A stretch of 64,000 nucleotides of DNA from Mycobacterium colombiense (GCF_003284975.1 NZ_QMEU01000004.1:62001-126000); one strand, 5' to 3'; shown: positions 20,855 to 29,096, numbered from the stretch's first letter. Notes: generated by a model from the letters alone, not told the origin. Numbers and translations are program-made.

Positions 20855-21622
20855 ATGGAGATCAACGGGAAGAAGGTCGTCGTCATCGGCGGCGCATCGG
20901 GAATGGGACGTGCCAGCGCCGAGCTGCTGCATGAACGCGGCGCGGAAGTCGCCATCCTCGATCGCGAGGGCTCCGACGGGAAGACGGTCGCCGAGGGCGT
21001 CGGCGGTACCTTTTATCCCGTTGACGTCACCGACTTCACCGGCACCGAGGAGACGCTGCAGGCCGCGGTCGACAAGCTCGGCGGATTGCACGTCGTGATC
21101 ACCACCGCGGGCGGCGGCATCGCCAAGCGGACGCTGACCAAGTCCGGTCCGCACGACCTCGAATCCTTCCAGTCCGTGATCGACCTCAACCTCGTCGCCA
21201 CGTTCAACATCAGCCGGCTCGCCGCCGCGCACATGGCCAAGAACGAGCCCGAAGACCCGGACACCGGTGAGCGCGGCGTCATCATCAACACCGCTTCGAT
21301 CGCGGCCTACGAGGGCCAGATCGGCCAGGTCGCCTACACCGCCGCCAAGGCGGGGATCGCCGGGATGTGCCTGACCATGGCACGCGACCTGGGCTCGGTG
21401 GGCATCCGGGTGCTGGCCATCGCCCCGAGCCTGTTCGCGACCGGTCTGACGCAGGGCATTCCGGACGAGTTCGCCACGCAGCTGACCAAGGACGCGGCCT
21501 TCCCCAAGCGCCTCGGCCGTCCCGAGGAGTACGCGAAGCTGGCCGCGGCCATCGTGGACAACCCGATGCTCAACGGACAGTGCCTGCGGCTGGACGCCGG
21601 GCAGCGGTTTGCACCCAAGTAA
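20855..21622 (+). CDS. SDR-family 3-hydroxyacyl-CoA dehydrogenase-like protein
   Basis: A 255-residue short-chain dehydrogenase with VIGGASGMGRASA at the cofactor site, an active-site serine in NTASIAAYEGQIGQ and YTAAK (Tyr and Lys). Residues such as KRLGRPEEYAKL and the C-terminal NGQCLRLDAGQRFAPK are typical of the HSD10/type II 3-hydroxyacyl-CoA dehydrogenase group. ATG at 20855 with AAGGAG 8-10 bases upstream. It lies immediately before fadE22, which fits a shared acyl-CoA pathway. Substrate inferred only from family and context. Confidence 0.82.
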   Translation: MEINGKKVVVIGGASGMGRASAELLHERGAEVAILDREGSDGKTVAEGVGGTFYPVDVTDFTGTEETLQAAVDKLGGLHVVITTAGGGIAKRTLTKSGPHDLESFQSVIDLNLVATFNISRLAAAHMAKNEPEDPDTGERGVIINTASIAAYEGQIGQVAYTAAKAGIAGMCLTMARDLGSVGIRVLAIAPSLFATGLTQGIPDEFATQLTKDAAFPKRLGRPEEYAKLAAAIVDNPMLNGQCLRLDAGQRFAPK

Positions 21623-21649
21623 CCCCCCGCAGGGACCCTCCCCGCATTA

Positions 21650-21659
21650 AGTACACTCT
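21650..21659 (+). promoter_or_regulatory. AGTACACTCT element upstream of fadE22
   Basis: This 10-mer recurs exactly at 24351-24360 before the thiolase gene. It contains TACACT, a plausible -10 hexamer, which would leave a leader of about 90 bases before fadE22. Either a common promoter core or an operator shared by both genes. Confidence 0.4.
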
Positions 21660-21669
21660 TTAGGCAGCC

Positions 21670-21694
21670 GCCCCGCTTCCCCTCGAAGCGGGGC
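21670..21694 (+). promoter_or_regulatory. Strong hairpin in the fadE22 leader
   Basis: GCCCCGCTTC (21670-21679) pairs perfectly with GAAGCGGGGC (21685-21694) around a CCCTC loop. No U-run follows, so it is a poor intrinsic terminator. If transcription starts near 21663 the hairpin lies at the very 5' end of the fadE22 mRNA and could stabilise it. Confidence 0.45.
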
Positions 21695-21754
21695 AGGCCA
21701 CCCAGCTTCTGGGGCGATCACACCCGGCTGGCATGCGGCGCGAGGAGGGCCCTC

Positions 21755-23944
21755 ATGGGTATCGCAATAACCGACGACCATCGCGAACTGGCCGAGGTGG
21801 CCCGCGGGTTCTTGACCTCGCAGAAGGCGCGGTGGGCGGCCCGCTCGCTGCTCGACGCCTCGGACGAGCCGCGCCCCGGGTTCTGGCAGAACCTGGTCGA
21901 GCTGGGGTGGCTCGGCCTGCACGTCGAGGAGGAGTACGGCGGCTCCGGCTACGGGCTGCCCGAACTCGTCGTGGTGATCGAAGAGCTCGGCCGCGCGGTG
22001 GCACCGGGGCCGTTCGTACCCACCGTGATCGCGTCCGCGGTGATCGCCAAAGACGGTACCGCCGAACAGAAGTCGCGGCTGCTGTCCGGCCTGATCGACG
22101 GGACGGTCACCGCGGGCATCGGGCTGGACAGCCAGGTGCGGATCAACGACGGCTCGAACGGTCGGACAGCCGACGGTGAGGCCGGAATCGTGTTGGGCGC
22201 CGGGCTGGCCGAGCTGTTGCTGATCGCCGCGGGCGACGACGTGCTGGTGCTCGAGCGCGGCCGCGACGGTATCTCGGTCGAGGTGCCGGAGAACTTCGAT
22301 CCGACGCGGCGATCCGGACGCGTCCGCCTGCGCGACGTGCGCGTCGGCGACGACGACATCCTAACGGGGGCAAGGCAATCGGCGCTGGCCCGGGCCCGCA
22401 CCCTGCTGGCCGCCGAGGCCGTGGGTGGGGCATCGGACTGCGTCGACGCCGCCGTCGACTACGCCAAGGTGCGCCAGCAATTCGGCCGCACCATCGCCAC
22501 CTTCCAAGCGGTCAAGCATCACTGCGCCAACATGCTGGTCGGTGCGGAGTCCGGGATCGCCGCCGTCTGGGACGCCGCCCGGGCGGCGTCCGAGGACTTA
22601 TCGGAAAACGAAGCGCAATTCCGGTTGATCGCCGCGGTGGCCGCGGCGCTGGCCTTCCCGGCCTACGTCCGCAACGCCGAACTGAACATCCAGGTGCACG
22701 GCGGCATCGGCTTCACCTGGGAGCACGCCGCGCACCTGCACCTGCGCCGGGCGGTGGTGAGCGTGGCGCTGTTCGGCGGTGACGCGCCGGCCGCCGACGT
22801 CTTCGAGCGCACCGCCGCCGGTGCGGTTCGGGAGAACAGCCTCGACCTGCCGCCCGAAGCCGAGGAATTGCGCGCCGGCATCCGCGCCGACGCCGCCGAG
22901 ATCGCCGGGCTGAGCAAGGAGGCCCAGCGCGACAAGCTGATCGAGACCGGCTACGTGATGCCGCACTGGCCCAAGCCGTGGGGACGTGCGGCCGACGCGG
23001 TGGCGCAGCTGGTGATCGAGGAGGAGTTCCGCACGGCCGGCATCAAGCGACCCGACTACGGGATCACCGGTTGGGTGATCCTGACCCTGATCCAGCACGG
23101 AACGCCTTGGCAGATCGAAAGGTTCGTGGAGAAGGCGCTGCGCAAGGACGAGATCTGGTGCCAGCTGTTCTCCGAGCCCGACGCCGGCTCGGACGCCGCG
23201 TCGATCAAGACGCGCGCCACCCGGGTGGACGGCGGCTGGAAGATCAACGGCCAGAAGGTGTGGACCAGCGGGGCGCACTACTGTGCGCGCGGCCTGGCCA
23301 CGGTGCGCACCGACCCCGACGCCCCGAAGCACGCCGGCATCACCACGGTGATCGTGGACATGAAGGCGCCCGAGGTCGAGGTGCGGCCGCTGCGCCAGAT
23401 CACTGGCGGTTCGGACTTCAACGAGGTCTTCTTCAACGACCTGTTCGTCCCCGACGAAGATGTCGTCGGGACGCCCAACTCCGGATGGACCGTCGCGCGG
23501 GCGACGCTGGGCAACGAGCGAGTCAGCATCGGCGGCAGCGGATCGTTCTACGAGGGGCTGGCCGACCAACTGGTGCAGCTGACCGAGCAGCGCCAGGATC
23601 GCTTGGCGGGCGGGCGGATTCGGGTTGGGTCGTACCTCGCCGAGGAAACCGCGCTGCGGCTGCTGAACCTGCGGCGCGCCGCGCGCAGCGTCGAAGGCGC
23701 GGGCCCCGGACCGGAAGGCAACGTCACCAAGCTGAAGCTGGCCGAGCATATGGTCGAAGGCGCCGCGATCATGGCGGCGCTGCTGGGTCCCGAGGTCGCA
23801 CTGACCGACGGTCCCGGCGCCCTGGCCGGCCGGCTGATGATGGGAGCCCGCGGCATGGCGATCGCGGGCGGCACGTCGGAGGTGACGCGCAATCAGATCG
23901 CCGAGCGGATCCTCGGCATGCCGCGCGACCCGCTGATCAACTAG
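21755..23944 (+). CDS. fadE22: Fused two-domain acyl-CoA dehydrogenase FadE22
   Basis: A 729-residue protein (Rv3061c has 721) made of two acyl-CoA dehydrogenase domains in one chain. The first spans about residues 1-365 (VHGGIGFTWEHAAHLHLRR near its end) and the second about 385-729 (CQLFSEPDAGSDAAS, WKINGQKVWTSGA, GGTSEVTRNQIAERILGMPRD). Many mycobacterial steroid-type dehydrogenases work as alpha2beta2 pairs of two separate FadE proteins, and this gene looks like such a pair fused. ATG at 21755 with GAGGAGG upstream. Follows the SDR by about 130 bases. Confidence 0.93.
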   Translation: MGIAITDDHRELAEVARGFLTSQKARWAARSLLDASDEPRPGFWQNLVELGWLGLHVEEEYGGSGYGLPELVVVIEELGRAVAPGPFVPTVIASAVIAKDGTAEQKSRLLSGLIDGTVTAGIGLDSQVRINDGSNGRTADGEAGIVLGAGLAELLLIAAGDDVLVLERGRDGISVEVPENFDPTRRSGRVRLRDVRVGDDDILTGARQSALARARTLLAAEAVGGASDCVDAAVDYAKVRQQFGRTIATFQAVKHHCANMLVGAESGIAAVWDAARAASEDLSENEAQFRLIAAVAAALAFPAYVRNAELNIQVHGGIGFTWEHAAHLHLRRAVVSVALFGGDAPAADVFERTAAGAVRENSLDLPPEAEELRAGIRADAAEIAGLSKEAQRDKLIETGYVMPHWPKPWGRAADAVAQLVIEEEFRTAGIKRPDYGITGWVILTLIQHGTPWQIERFVEKALRKDEIWCQLFSEPDAGSDAASIKTRATRVDGGWKINGQKVWTSGAHYCARGLATVRTDPDAPKHAGITTVIVDMKAPEVEVRPLRQITGGSDFNEVFFNDLFVPDEDVVGTPNSGWTVARATLGNERVSIGGSGSFYEGLADQLVQLTEQRQDRLAGGRIRVGSYLAEETALRLLNLRRAARSVEGAGPGPEGNVTKLKLAEHMVEGAAIMAALLGPEVALTDGPGALAGRLMMGARGMAIAGGTSEVTRNQIAERILGMPRDPLIN

Positions 23945-23991
23945 CGGCGATCGCGAGGGCGGCGTAGCCGGGTGAAGCGGGTCGCCGCCAT
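23944..23991 (+). repeat. 48-bp hairpin repeat, copy 3 (diverged)
   Basis: Related to the two copies at 50402-50449 and 50458-50505. It begins at the last base of the fadE22 stop codon. Terminal arms are GCGGCGA and TCGCCGC; in the other copies they are GTGGCGA and TCGCCAC, so a change on one side is matched on the other and pairing is kept. Confidence 0.65.
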
Positions 23992-24005
23992 CAGGACTAT
24001 AGGGA

Positions 24006-24341
24006 TCAAGCCGGCGCGAACTGCGCCGCGCCACCGCTGCCACGCTTTGGCCGCAGGTCGACGGGCATGCCGCAGGTCACCGAATCCGGTTCGCAGCCAA
24101 CGATATTGGCGGCGACCCGCAGACCGCTCTGTTCGGCGAGCTCGACGATGGCGATGACGTAGGGGGTGGGGATCTCCGGGTTGTAGGGGTGATGGTTGAC
24201 CGTGTAGGTGAACACGGTGCCCCGCCCGGAAACCGGCCGCGCCTGCAGCGAGCCCCCGCACTCGCGGCACACGCCGCTGGCCGGATGCACCCAGCGCGCA
24301 CAGTCGTCGCAGTACTCGATGAGCAGCGGCCCGTCTGACAC
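24006..24341 (-). CDS. DUF35/OB-fold protein with zinc ribbon
   Basis: A 111-residue protein with a rubredoxin-like zinc ribbon (CDDC near residue 11, CREC near residue 25) followed by an OB-fold acyl-CoA-binding part (GRGTVFTYTVNHHPYNP, PYVIAIVELAEQSGLRVAANI). Such proteins are partners of thiolase-like aldolases or ketothiolases; the closest described case is the ChsH2 DUF35 domain with Ltp2 in steroid side-chain degradation. GTG at 24341. The thiolase-like gene is divergently transcribed 50 bases away, supporting the partnership. Confidence 0.82.
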   Translation of the reverse strand: MSDGPLLIEYCDDCARWVHPASGVCRECGGSLQARPVSGRGTVFTYTVNHHPYNPEIPTPYVIAIVELAEQSGLRVAANIVGCEPDSVTCGMPVDLRPKRGSGGAAQFAPA

Positions 24342-24350
24342 GACGAATAC

Positions 24351-24360
24351 AGTACACTCT
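24351..24360 (+). promoter_or_regulatory. AGTACACTCT element upstream of thiolase-like gene
   Basis: Exact second copy of the 10-mer at 21650-21659, flanked by A/T-rich bases in both places. It lies in the 50-base divergent intergenic region, about 30 bases before the thiolase start. TACACT could be its -10. Confidence 0.4.
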
Positions 24361-24391
24361 ATTGATTCGTATGGTCTGACGGGCGGTGTGC

Positions 24392-25585
24392 ATGACGCAT
24401 TTCGAGAAAGACGCGATCCTGTCCGGCATCGGGATCTCCCGGATCGGCCGCCGCACCGGTATCCCCGGCCTGGACTTGACCATGGAGGCGGTGCGCGCCG
24501 CCATCGAGGACGCCGGACTGGCAGCGACCGACATCGACGGCATCGCGACCCTGGGCGACACGCCCGCCGCGGACGTCAACGCCGGGCTGCACATCGACGC
24601 CGCGGACTGCGGGGCGGGCTTCGGCACCGGCGGGCTGCTGTCGCCGGTGATGTCGGCCTGCCGCGCGGTCGCCGAGCGCCGGGCCCGCCACGTCGTCGTG
24701 TACCGGACGATACAAATGCTCGGCGGCACGGTGCCGGTCAAGCAGGAGGAGAACGCCGCGGCCCCGCCGCTGGCGCGGATGTTCGAAACCCCCGAGGGCG
24801 AGCCGAAGCCGGCCGTCGGTGCGATGGACGACGTCAACGATCTGGTTGCCGCGCATGCCTATTCGGCCGCCAACTGGTTGGCGCTCAACTGCCGCCGTCA
24901 CATGGAGCTGTACGGGACCACCAAAGAACAGCTGGGCTGGATCGCCCTCAACGGCAGGCGTAACGCTGCGTTGAATTCCCTTGCGGTGTACCGGGATCCG
25001 ATGACGATGGCCGACTACTTGGGCGCGCGATTGGTGTCCACCCCACTCGGGCTGCTGGACTGTGACGTCCCGGTCGACGGGTCGATCGCGGTAGTGGTGT
25101 CGCACGCACAGTACGCCGCCGACTGTCCGCACCGCGCGGTGAAGGTGGAGGCGATCGGCGGGTCCGACGGCGCCGGCGGCTGGTTTCACCGCGCCGACTA
25201 CCCGAAGATGGCGATGTCGGATGCCGCGGCGCAGATGTGGTCGCGAACCGCGCTGAAGCCCGCCGACCTCCAAGTCGCCCAGCTCTACGACGGATTCACC
25301 TACCTCACCCTGGGCTGGCTGGAGGCGCTCGGCATCTGCGATGACGGCGAGGGTGGCCCGTTCGTCGAGGGCGGGGAGCGGATCGCCCGGGACGGGCAGC
25401 TGCCGCTGAACACCTACGGCGGCCAACTTTCAGCCGGCCGCATGCATGGCTACTGGGCGCTGCACGAAGGGTGTCTGCAGTTGCGCGGTGACGCGGGGGA
25501 GCGGCAGGTATCGCGACGCCCCGAGGTGGGCGTGGTCTCCGTCGGTGGTGGGCCCGTCGCCGGGTGCATGCTGCTGACCTGTTGA
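24392..25585 (+). CDS. Thiolase-like lipid-transfer protein/aldolase (Ltp2-like)
   Basis: A 397-residue non-decarboxylating thiolase-fold protein. It has ILSGIGISRIGRRTG at the N-terminus and the C-terminal block NTYGGQLSAGRMHGYWALHEG typical of SCP-x/Ltp proteins, with HGYWALHE replacing the thiolase GHP motif. With its DUF35 partner it probably performs a thiolytic or retro-aldol cleavage on a CoA thioester. ATG at 24392 (GTG two codons earlier possible). Not between fadE22 and the GntR gene in H37Rv as I recall, so probably an insertion. Confidence 0.83.
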   Translation: MTHFEKDAILSGIGISRIGRRTGIPGLDLTMEAVRAAIEDAGLAATDIDGIATLGDTPAADVNAGLHIDAADCGAGFGTGGLLSPVMSACRAVAERRARHVVVYRTIQMLGGTVPVKQEENAAAPPLARMFETPEGEPKPAVGAMDDVNDLVAAHAYSAANWLALNCRRHMELYGTTKEQLGWIALNGRRNAALNSLAVYRDPMTMADYLGARLVSTPLGLLDCDVPVDGSIAVVVSHAQYAADCPHRAVKVEAIGGSDGAGGWFHRADYPKMAMSDAAAQMWSRTALKPADLQVAQLYDGFTYLTLGWLEALGICDDGEGGPFVEGGERIARDGQLPLNTYGGQLSAGRMHGYWALHEGCLQLRGDAGERQVSRRPEVGVVSVGGGPVAGCMLLTC

Positions 25586-25607
25586 GCGCGAGCGTGATCG
25601 AGCCCGG

Positions 25608-27065
25608 ATGAATGAGGAGCCCGCGACCGGCCAGGCGAACAAACTCGCTTCGCTGGTGGCCCGCGACATCGAGGCCGATATCGTCCGCCGCGGCTGGGCG
25701 GTCGGCGAGTCGCTGGGATCCGAACACGCCCTGCAGCAGCGCTTCGGGGTGAGCCGGTCGGTGTTGCGCGAGGCCGTGCGGCTGGTCGAACATCATCAGG
25801 TCGCGCGGATGCGCCGCGGACCCAATGGCGGCCTGTACATCTGCGAGCCGGACGCGGGACCCGCCGCCCGCGCGGTCGTCATCTATCTCGAATACCTCGG
25901 CACGACGCTGGGTGACTTGCTCAATGCGCGTCTGGTGCTCGAGCCGTTGGCGGCCTCGCTCGCCGCCGAGCGCATCGACGAGGCCGGGATCGCGCGGCTG
26001 CGTGCGGTGCTGCACGCCCAGCAGCAGTGGCGGCCCGGCTTACCGGCGCCGCGCGACGAGTTCCACATCGCGCTGGCCGAGCAATCCAAAAACCCGGTGC
26101 TGCAACTGTTTATCGACGTCCTGATGCGGCTCACCACCCGCTATGCCCTGGCGTCGCGAACGGATTCGGCAACCGAGGCCAGCGAAGCGGTCGACCATCT
26201 GCACGCCCACCACTCCGCGATCGTCGCCGCCGTCACGGCAGGCGATTCGGCGCGCGCCAAGACGCTGTCGGAGCGACACGTCGAGGCGGTGACCGGCTGG
26301 CTGCAGCGGCACCACGCCGGCGACGGAGGCCCGGGGCGTGCGACGCGCCGGCGGCTCGATTCCGACGTGCCCCGGGGCAAACTGGCCGAGCTGCTCGCGG
26401 CCACCATCGGTGACGACATCGCCGCCAGCGGCTGGCAGGTGGGTTCCGTGTTCGGCACCGAGACGGCCCTGCTGGAGCGCTATCGGGTGAGCCGCGCGGT
26501 GCTGCGCGAAGCGGTACGGCTGCTCGAATACCACTCGATAGCCCACATGCGCCGCGGCCCCGGCGGCGGGCTCGTCGTCGCCGAACCCGCGGCACAGGCC
26601 AGCATCGACACGATCGCGCTGTATTTGCAATACCGCGACCCGAGCCGCGAAGACCTGCGCTGCGTCCGCGACGCCATCGAGATCGACAACGTCACCAAGG
26701 TCGTCAAGCGGCTCGGCGAATCCGACGTCGCGGCGTTTCTGGCCACCCACCGGCACGGGTTGCCGGAAAACTCCCGACAGACGGCCGACGACGTGCGCCG
26801 GGCGATCGCGGAGGAGTTCGACTTCCACGTCGGCCTCGCACAACTCGCCGGCAACGCAATGCTGGATCTGTTCCTGCGGATCATCGTCGAGTTGTTCCGG
26901 CGGCACTGGTCGAGCACCGGACAGGCGCTGCCGACCTGGTCCGACGTGCTCGCCGTGCACCACGCCCACCTGCGGATCGTCGAGGCGGTCGAGGCCGCCG
27001 ACGACAGCGTCGCCTGCTATCGCCTCCGCCGTCATCTCGACGCCGCCGCCTCCTGGTGGCTGTAG
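25608..27065 (+). CDS. Double-module GntR/FadR-type regulator (Rv3060c-like)
   Basis: A 485-residue regulator containing two complete GntR units in one chain. Module 1: helix-turn-helix at about residues 40-62 (QQRFGVSRSVLREAVRLVE) followed by an FCD ligand domain to about 240. Module 2: a second helix-turn-helix at about 285-307 (ERYRVSRAVLREAVRLLE) and FCD domain to the end. Both keep MRRGP(N/G)GGL after the wing. FadR-type proteins normally dimerise to bind DNA, so one chain may mimic a dimer. ATG at 25608, 22 bases after the thiolase stop. It likely controls the nearby acyl-CoA genes. Confidence 0.9.
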   Translation: MNEEPATGQANKLASLVARDIEADIVRRGWAVGESLGSEHALQQRFGVSRSVLREAVRLVEHHQVARMRRGPNGGLYICEPDAGPAARAVVIYLEYLGTTLGDLLNARLVLEPLAASLAAERIDEAGIARLRAVLHAQQQWRPGLPAPRDEFHIALAEQSKNPVLQLFIDVLMRLTTRYALASRTDSATEASEAVDHLHAHHSAIVAAVTAGDSARAKTLSERHVEAVTGWLQRHHAGDGGPGRATRRRLDSDVPRGKLAELLAATIGDDIAASGWQVGSVFGTETALLERYRVSRAVLREAVRLLEYHSIAHMRRGPGGGLVVAEPAAQASIDTIALYLQYRDPSREDLRCVRDAIEIDNVTKVVKRLGESDVAAFLATHRHGLPENSRQTADDVRRAIAEEFDFHVGLAQLAGNAMLDLFLRIIVELFRRHWSSTGQALPTWSDVLAVHHAHLRIVEAVEAADDSVACYRLRRHLDAAASWWL

Positions 27066-27206
27066 CCGCCGCGGCGGCGGCCGTCGAAACGGCCCCGCCA
27101 AATGAGGTGAACCTAAATGTGATTGGTTGCGCGGTATAGCGAAGGCCCGACTTGGGTACTGACACGAAGGAAAGGCGTCAGCCGATCCAGCAGGGGGTTG
27201 GCGTAA

Positions 27207-28199
27207 GTGATTGAAAGCGAGAGCGCTGAAGTGACGGCGGGTAACGAAACCAGACAATACGGTTTCGTCCACACCGCAGGGATTTACCACTCTCAGCAGG
27301 AGTTTGTGGACTTGGTGGGCCGCTTCGTCGGCGACGGCTTGGCGTTGGACGAGGCGGTGTTGCTTGCCGTGCCCCTCGAGACGCTCGAGGCGCTGCGCGA
27401 CGCATTGTACGGCGGCGACCAGCTGCCCGCCGATGTGCGCATGGTCGACATCACTGAGGTGGCACGCAATCCGAGCCGGTTCATGGCGATGGAGGGCGCG
27501 TTCATCGACGAGCACCCGGAGCAGCGCGTGCGGATCGTCAGCCAGCTCGCGTGGCCCGGCCGCAGCGACGAGGAGTTCATCGCCTGCATCGAGCACGAGG
27601 CTCTGGTCAACGAGGCCATGGACGGCTACCCGGCGACCAGCCTGTGCCTGTACGACGCCACCCAGCTCGACGATGAGGTGCTGGCGGACGCGCGCGCGAC
27701 CCATCCGCTGCTGTGGGAATCCGGTGCGCTGCAGCACAGCCCGGCGTATGCCCCCCGCGACGTCCTGGAACGCTGCAACCGGCCGCTGGCCGCCGGTGCC
27801 GGGGCCGTTACCTACATGGTCCGCAAATCGGCGGACCTTCGGCCCGCCCGGTCCTTTGCCGTCGACTACGCGGGCTGGATGGGGCTGTCCCAGGAAAGCA
27901 TCGAAGATCTGCAACTGGTCGCCACCGAGTTGGCCACCAACAGCCTGATGTACACCGGGGGCGCCTGTCGGTTGGCGTTCTGGAAAGACGACGGCCATCT
28001 GGTCTGCGAGGCGCGCGACTCCGGACGACTCGACGACCCGCTGGTGGGCCGCCTGGACCCCGGCCCCTGCGGTCCCGCGAGTCGCGGTCTGTACCTCGTC
28101 AACGCCATCTCGGATCTGGTGCGCACCCACACCACCCGGACCGGCACGACGATCCAGGCGTATCTGCGGTTCGAGCCCGCCGCAGGGCCGGCCGGCTAG
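27207..28199 (+). CDS. MEDS-domain sensor with RsbW/HATPase-like kinase domain
   Basis: A 330-residue cytoplasmic protein. Residues about 18-165 form a MEDS-type sensor region (FVHTAGIYHSQQEFVDLVGR). About 195-325 is an HATPase domain with N-box ELATNSLMYTGG and a G-box-like SRGLYLVNAISD. No phosphoacceptor histidine domain is visible, so it resembles anti-sigma-factor kinases more than two-component sensors. GTG at 27207. Partners are not encoded here. A SigF-type promoter about 1.9 kb downstream makes a link to the SigF network attractive but unproven. Confidence 0.82.
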   Translation: MIESESAEVTAGNETRQYGFVHTAGIYHSQQEFVDLVGRFVGDGLALDEAVLLAVPLETLEALRDALYGGDQLPADVRMVDITEVARNPSRFMAMEGAFIDEHPEQRVRIVSQLAWPGRSDEEFIACIEHEALVNEAMDGYPATSLCLYDATQLDDEVLADARATHPLLWESGALQHSPAYAPRDVLERCNRPLAAGAGAVTYMVRKSADLRPARSFAVDYAGWMGLSQESIEDLQLVATELATNSLMYTGGACRLAFWKDDGHLVCEARDSGRLDDPLVGRLDPGPCGPASRGLYLVNAISDLVRTHTTRTGTTIQAYLRFEPAAGPAG

Positions 28200-28220
28200 C
28201 CGTAGCGGCCCAGGAAATAA

Positions 28221-28264
28221 GCGACCCGCCGAGACGTCAGTCCCAGCGGGTCGCTCGTCTTTTG
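28221..28264 (+). terminator. Intrinsic terminator after the MEDS sensor gene
   Basis: GCGACCCGC (28221-28229) pairs with GCGGGTCGC (28246-28254), and TCGTCTTTTG follows. It lies 20 bases past the stop at 28199 and just before the convergent lipoprotein stop at 28267, so it may serve both sides. Confidence 0.7.
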
Positions 28265-28266
28265 GG

Positions 28267-28491
28267 TCAGAGGCCGCCGAGCGCACCGGTGATACCGCCC
28301 ACCACGCCGCCGATGGTGCCGCCGAGCGTGCCGCCGACCGTCCCGCCGGTGGTGCCGCCCAGCGTGCCGCCCGTGGTGGCATCGGTGGTCCCCGTCACCA
28401 AACATCCGGTCGGTGCGAACAACACCACGACAAATCCCGCGGCGGCCGCGGCAACTTTGAGGGCCTTCTTTGTCCCCGTTGAATTCATCAT
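28267..28491 (-). CDS. Small Gly/Thr-repeat lipoprotein, paralogue 1
   Basis: A 74-residue pre-lipoprotein. A KK-containing start is followed by a hydrophobic stretch and the lipobox APTGC, so the mature chain begins at the cysteine near residue 29. The rest is a degenerate repeat of TTGGT(L/V)GG and GGTIGG units ending ITGALGGL. Twin ATG codons lie at 28491 and 28488 behind AAAGGATG. It resembles the lipoprotein at 28847-29035 in leader, lipobox and glycine-rich tail. Lipidated surface protein of unknown role. Confidence 0.65.
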   Translation of the reverse strand: MMNSTGTKKALKVAAAAAGFVVVLFAPTGCLVTGTTDATTGGTLGGTTGGTVGGTLGGTIGGVVGGITGALGGL

Positions 28492-28581
28492 CACATCCTT
28501 TCGTCTGGAGGGCATAGCCCCGCAGGTGAACCGCCCAACTGATCGGATGTTATAACGGCTATTCAACACGCGTAAAGAGGC

Positions 28582-28596
28582 AATTAACGGTTAATT
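28582..28596. promoter_or_regulatory. AT-rich inverted repeat upstream of lipoprotein 1
   Basis: AATTAAC (28582-28588) and GTTAATT (28590-28596) form perfect arms around a single G in an otherwise GC-rich genome, about 90 bases upstream of the lipoprotein 1 start. A candidate protein-binding site; partner unknown. Confidence 0.4.
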
Positions 28597-28796
28597 TGTT
28601 ATGTGGGGCGCACGCCGGCGCACGGCAAATACCCACTGCAGCAACAAGATTAGCGGGACGTCCGGCGCGCGCGAAAGGGCGCGGTGACGTCGCGACGCCC
28701 GATGAATTACCGGCCTAATTGCAGCATCGATAAAGCATTCATCAATGCGCGGAATGGCGATAACCAGCCCGGTCGGGCGTGGCTCAGTATGGAAAT

Positions 28797-28834
28797 AGCG
28801 TCCCGCCGAGAAGGGCGGTCCCCGGCGGGACGCT
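28797..28834 (-). terminator. Hairpin terminator after lipoprotein 2
   Basis: AGCGTCCCGCCG (28797-28808) pairs over 12 bases with CGGCGGGACGCT (28823-28834). On the minus strand it starts 13 bases past the lipoprotein 2 stop and is followed by ATTTCC. The unusually long stem makes a terminator likely. Confidence 0.65.
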
Positions 28835-28846
28835 AGCCCAATCGGA

Positions 28847-29035
28847 TTAAAGGCCGATACTGCCGAGAATGCCACCGAGACCGCCGACACCGGCGCCGCC
28901 GGCGCCGCCGATGAGGCCCGAGCCCCCAGCGCCGCCGGTGACCGTTGTCGCGCACCCCGGTACTGCTAACACCATGGCCACCCCGAGGGCCGCGACGGCA
29001 GCTTTGAGGGTTTTCTCGGTGCTCTTCGCCTTCAT
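28847..29035 (-). CDS. Small Gly-rich lipoprotein, paralogue 2
   Basis: A 62-residue pre-lipoprotein starting MKAKSTEKTLKAAVAALG, with lipobox VPGC near residue 28. The mature part is almost only glycine, alanine and a few aliphatic residues (GGAGGSGLIGGAGGAG). ATG at 29035 has GGAAGG upstream; an ATG five codons earlier is possible. Similarity to paralogue 1 is clear in the leader (STxKxLKxA) and lipobox. A SigF-type promoter precedes it, so expression in stress or stationary phase is likely. Confidence 0.65.
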   Translation of the reverse strand: MKAKSTEKTLKAAVAALGVAMVLAVPGCATTVTGGAGGSGLIGGAGGAGVGGLGGILGSIGL

Positions 29036-29096
29036 GATCGTGCCTTCCATGTGAGGGGTAGTTGAACAGCCGTCTAATTGACTGTCGATCGCCGTC

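Noticed and set aside
27098-27120. Possible IdeR box (AGGTGAACCT)
   Set aside because: The half-site spacing is too short for the 19-base IdeR consensus and the flanks do not match.
26040-28382. 780-codon minus-strand open frame
   Set aside because: Shadow of the GntR and MEDS genes on the other strand; no motifs, and the composition is that of a complementary frame in high-GC DNA.
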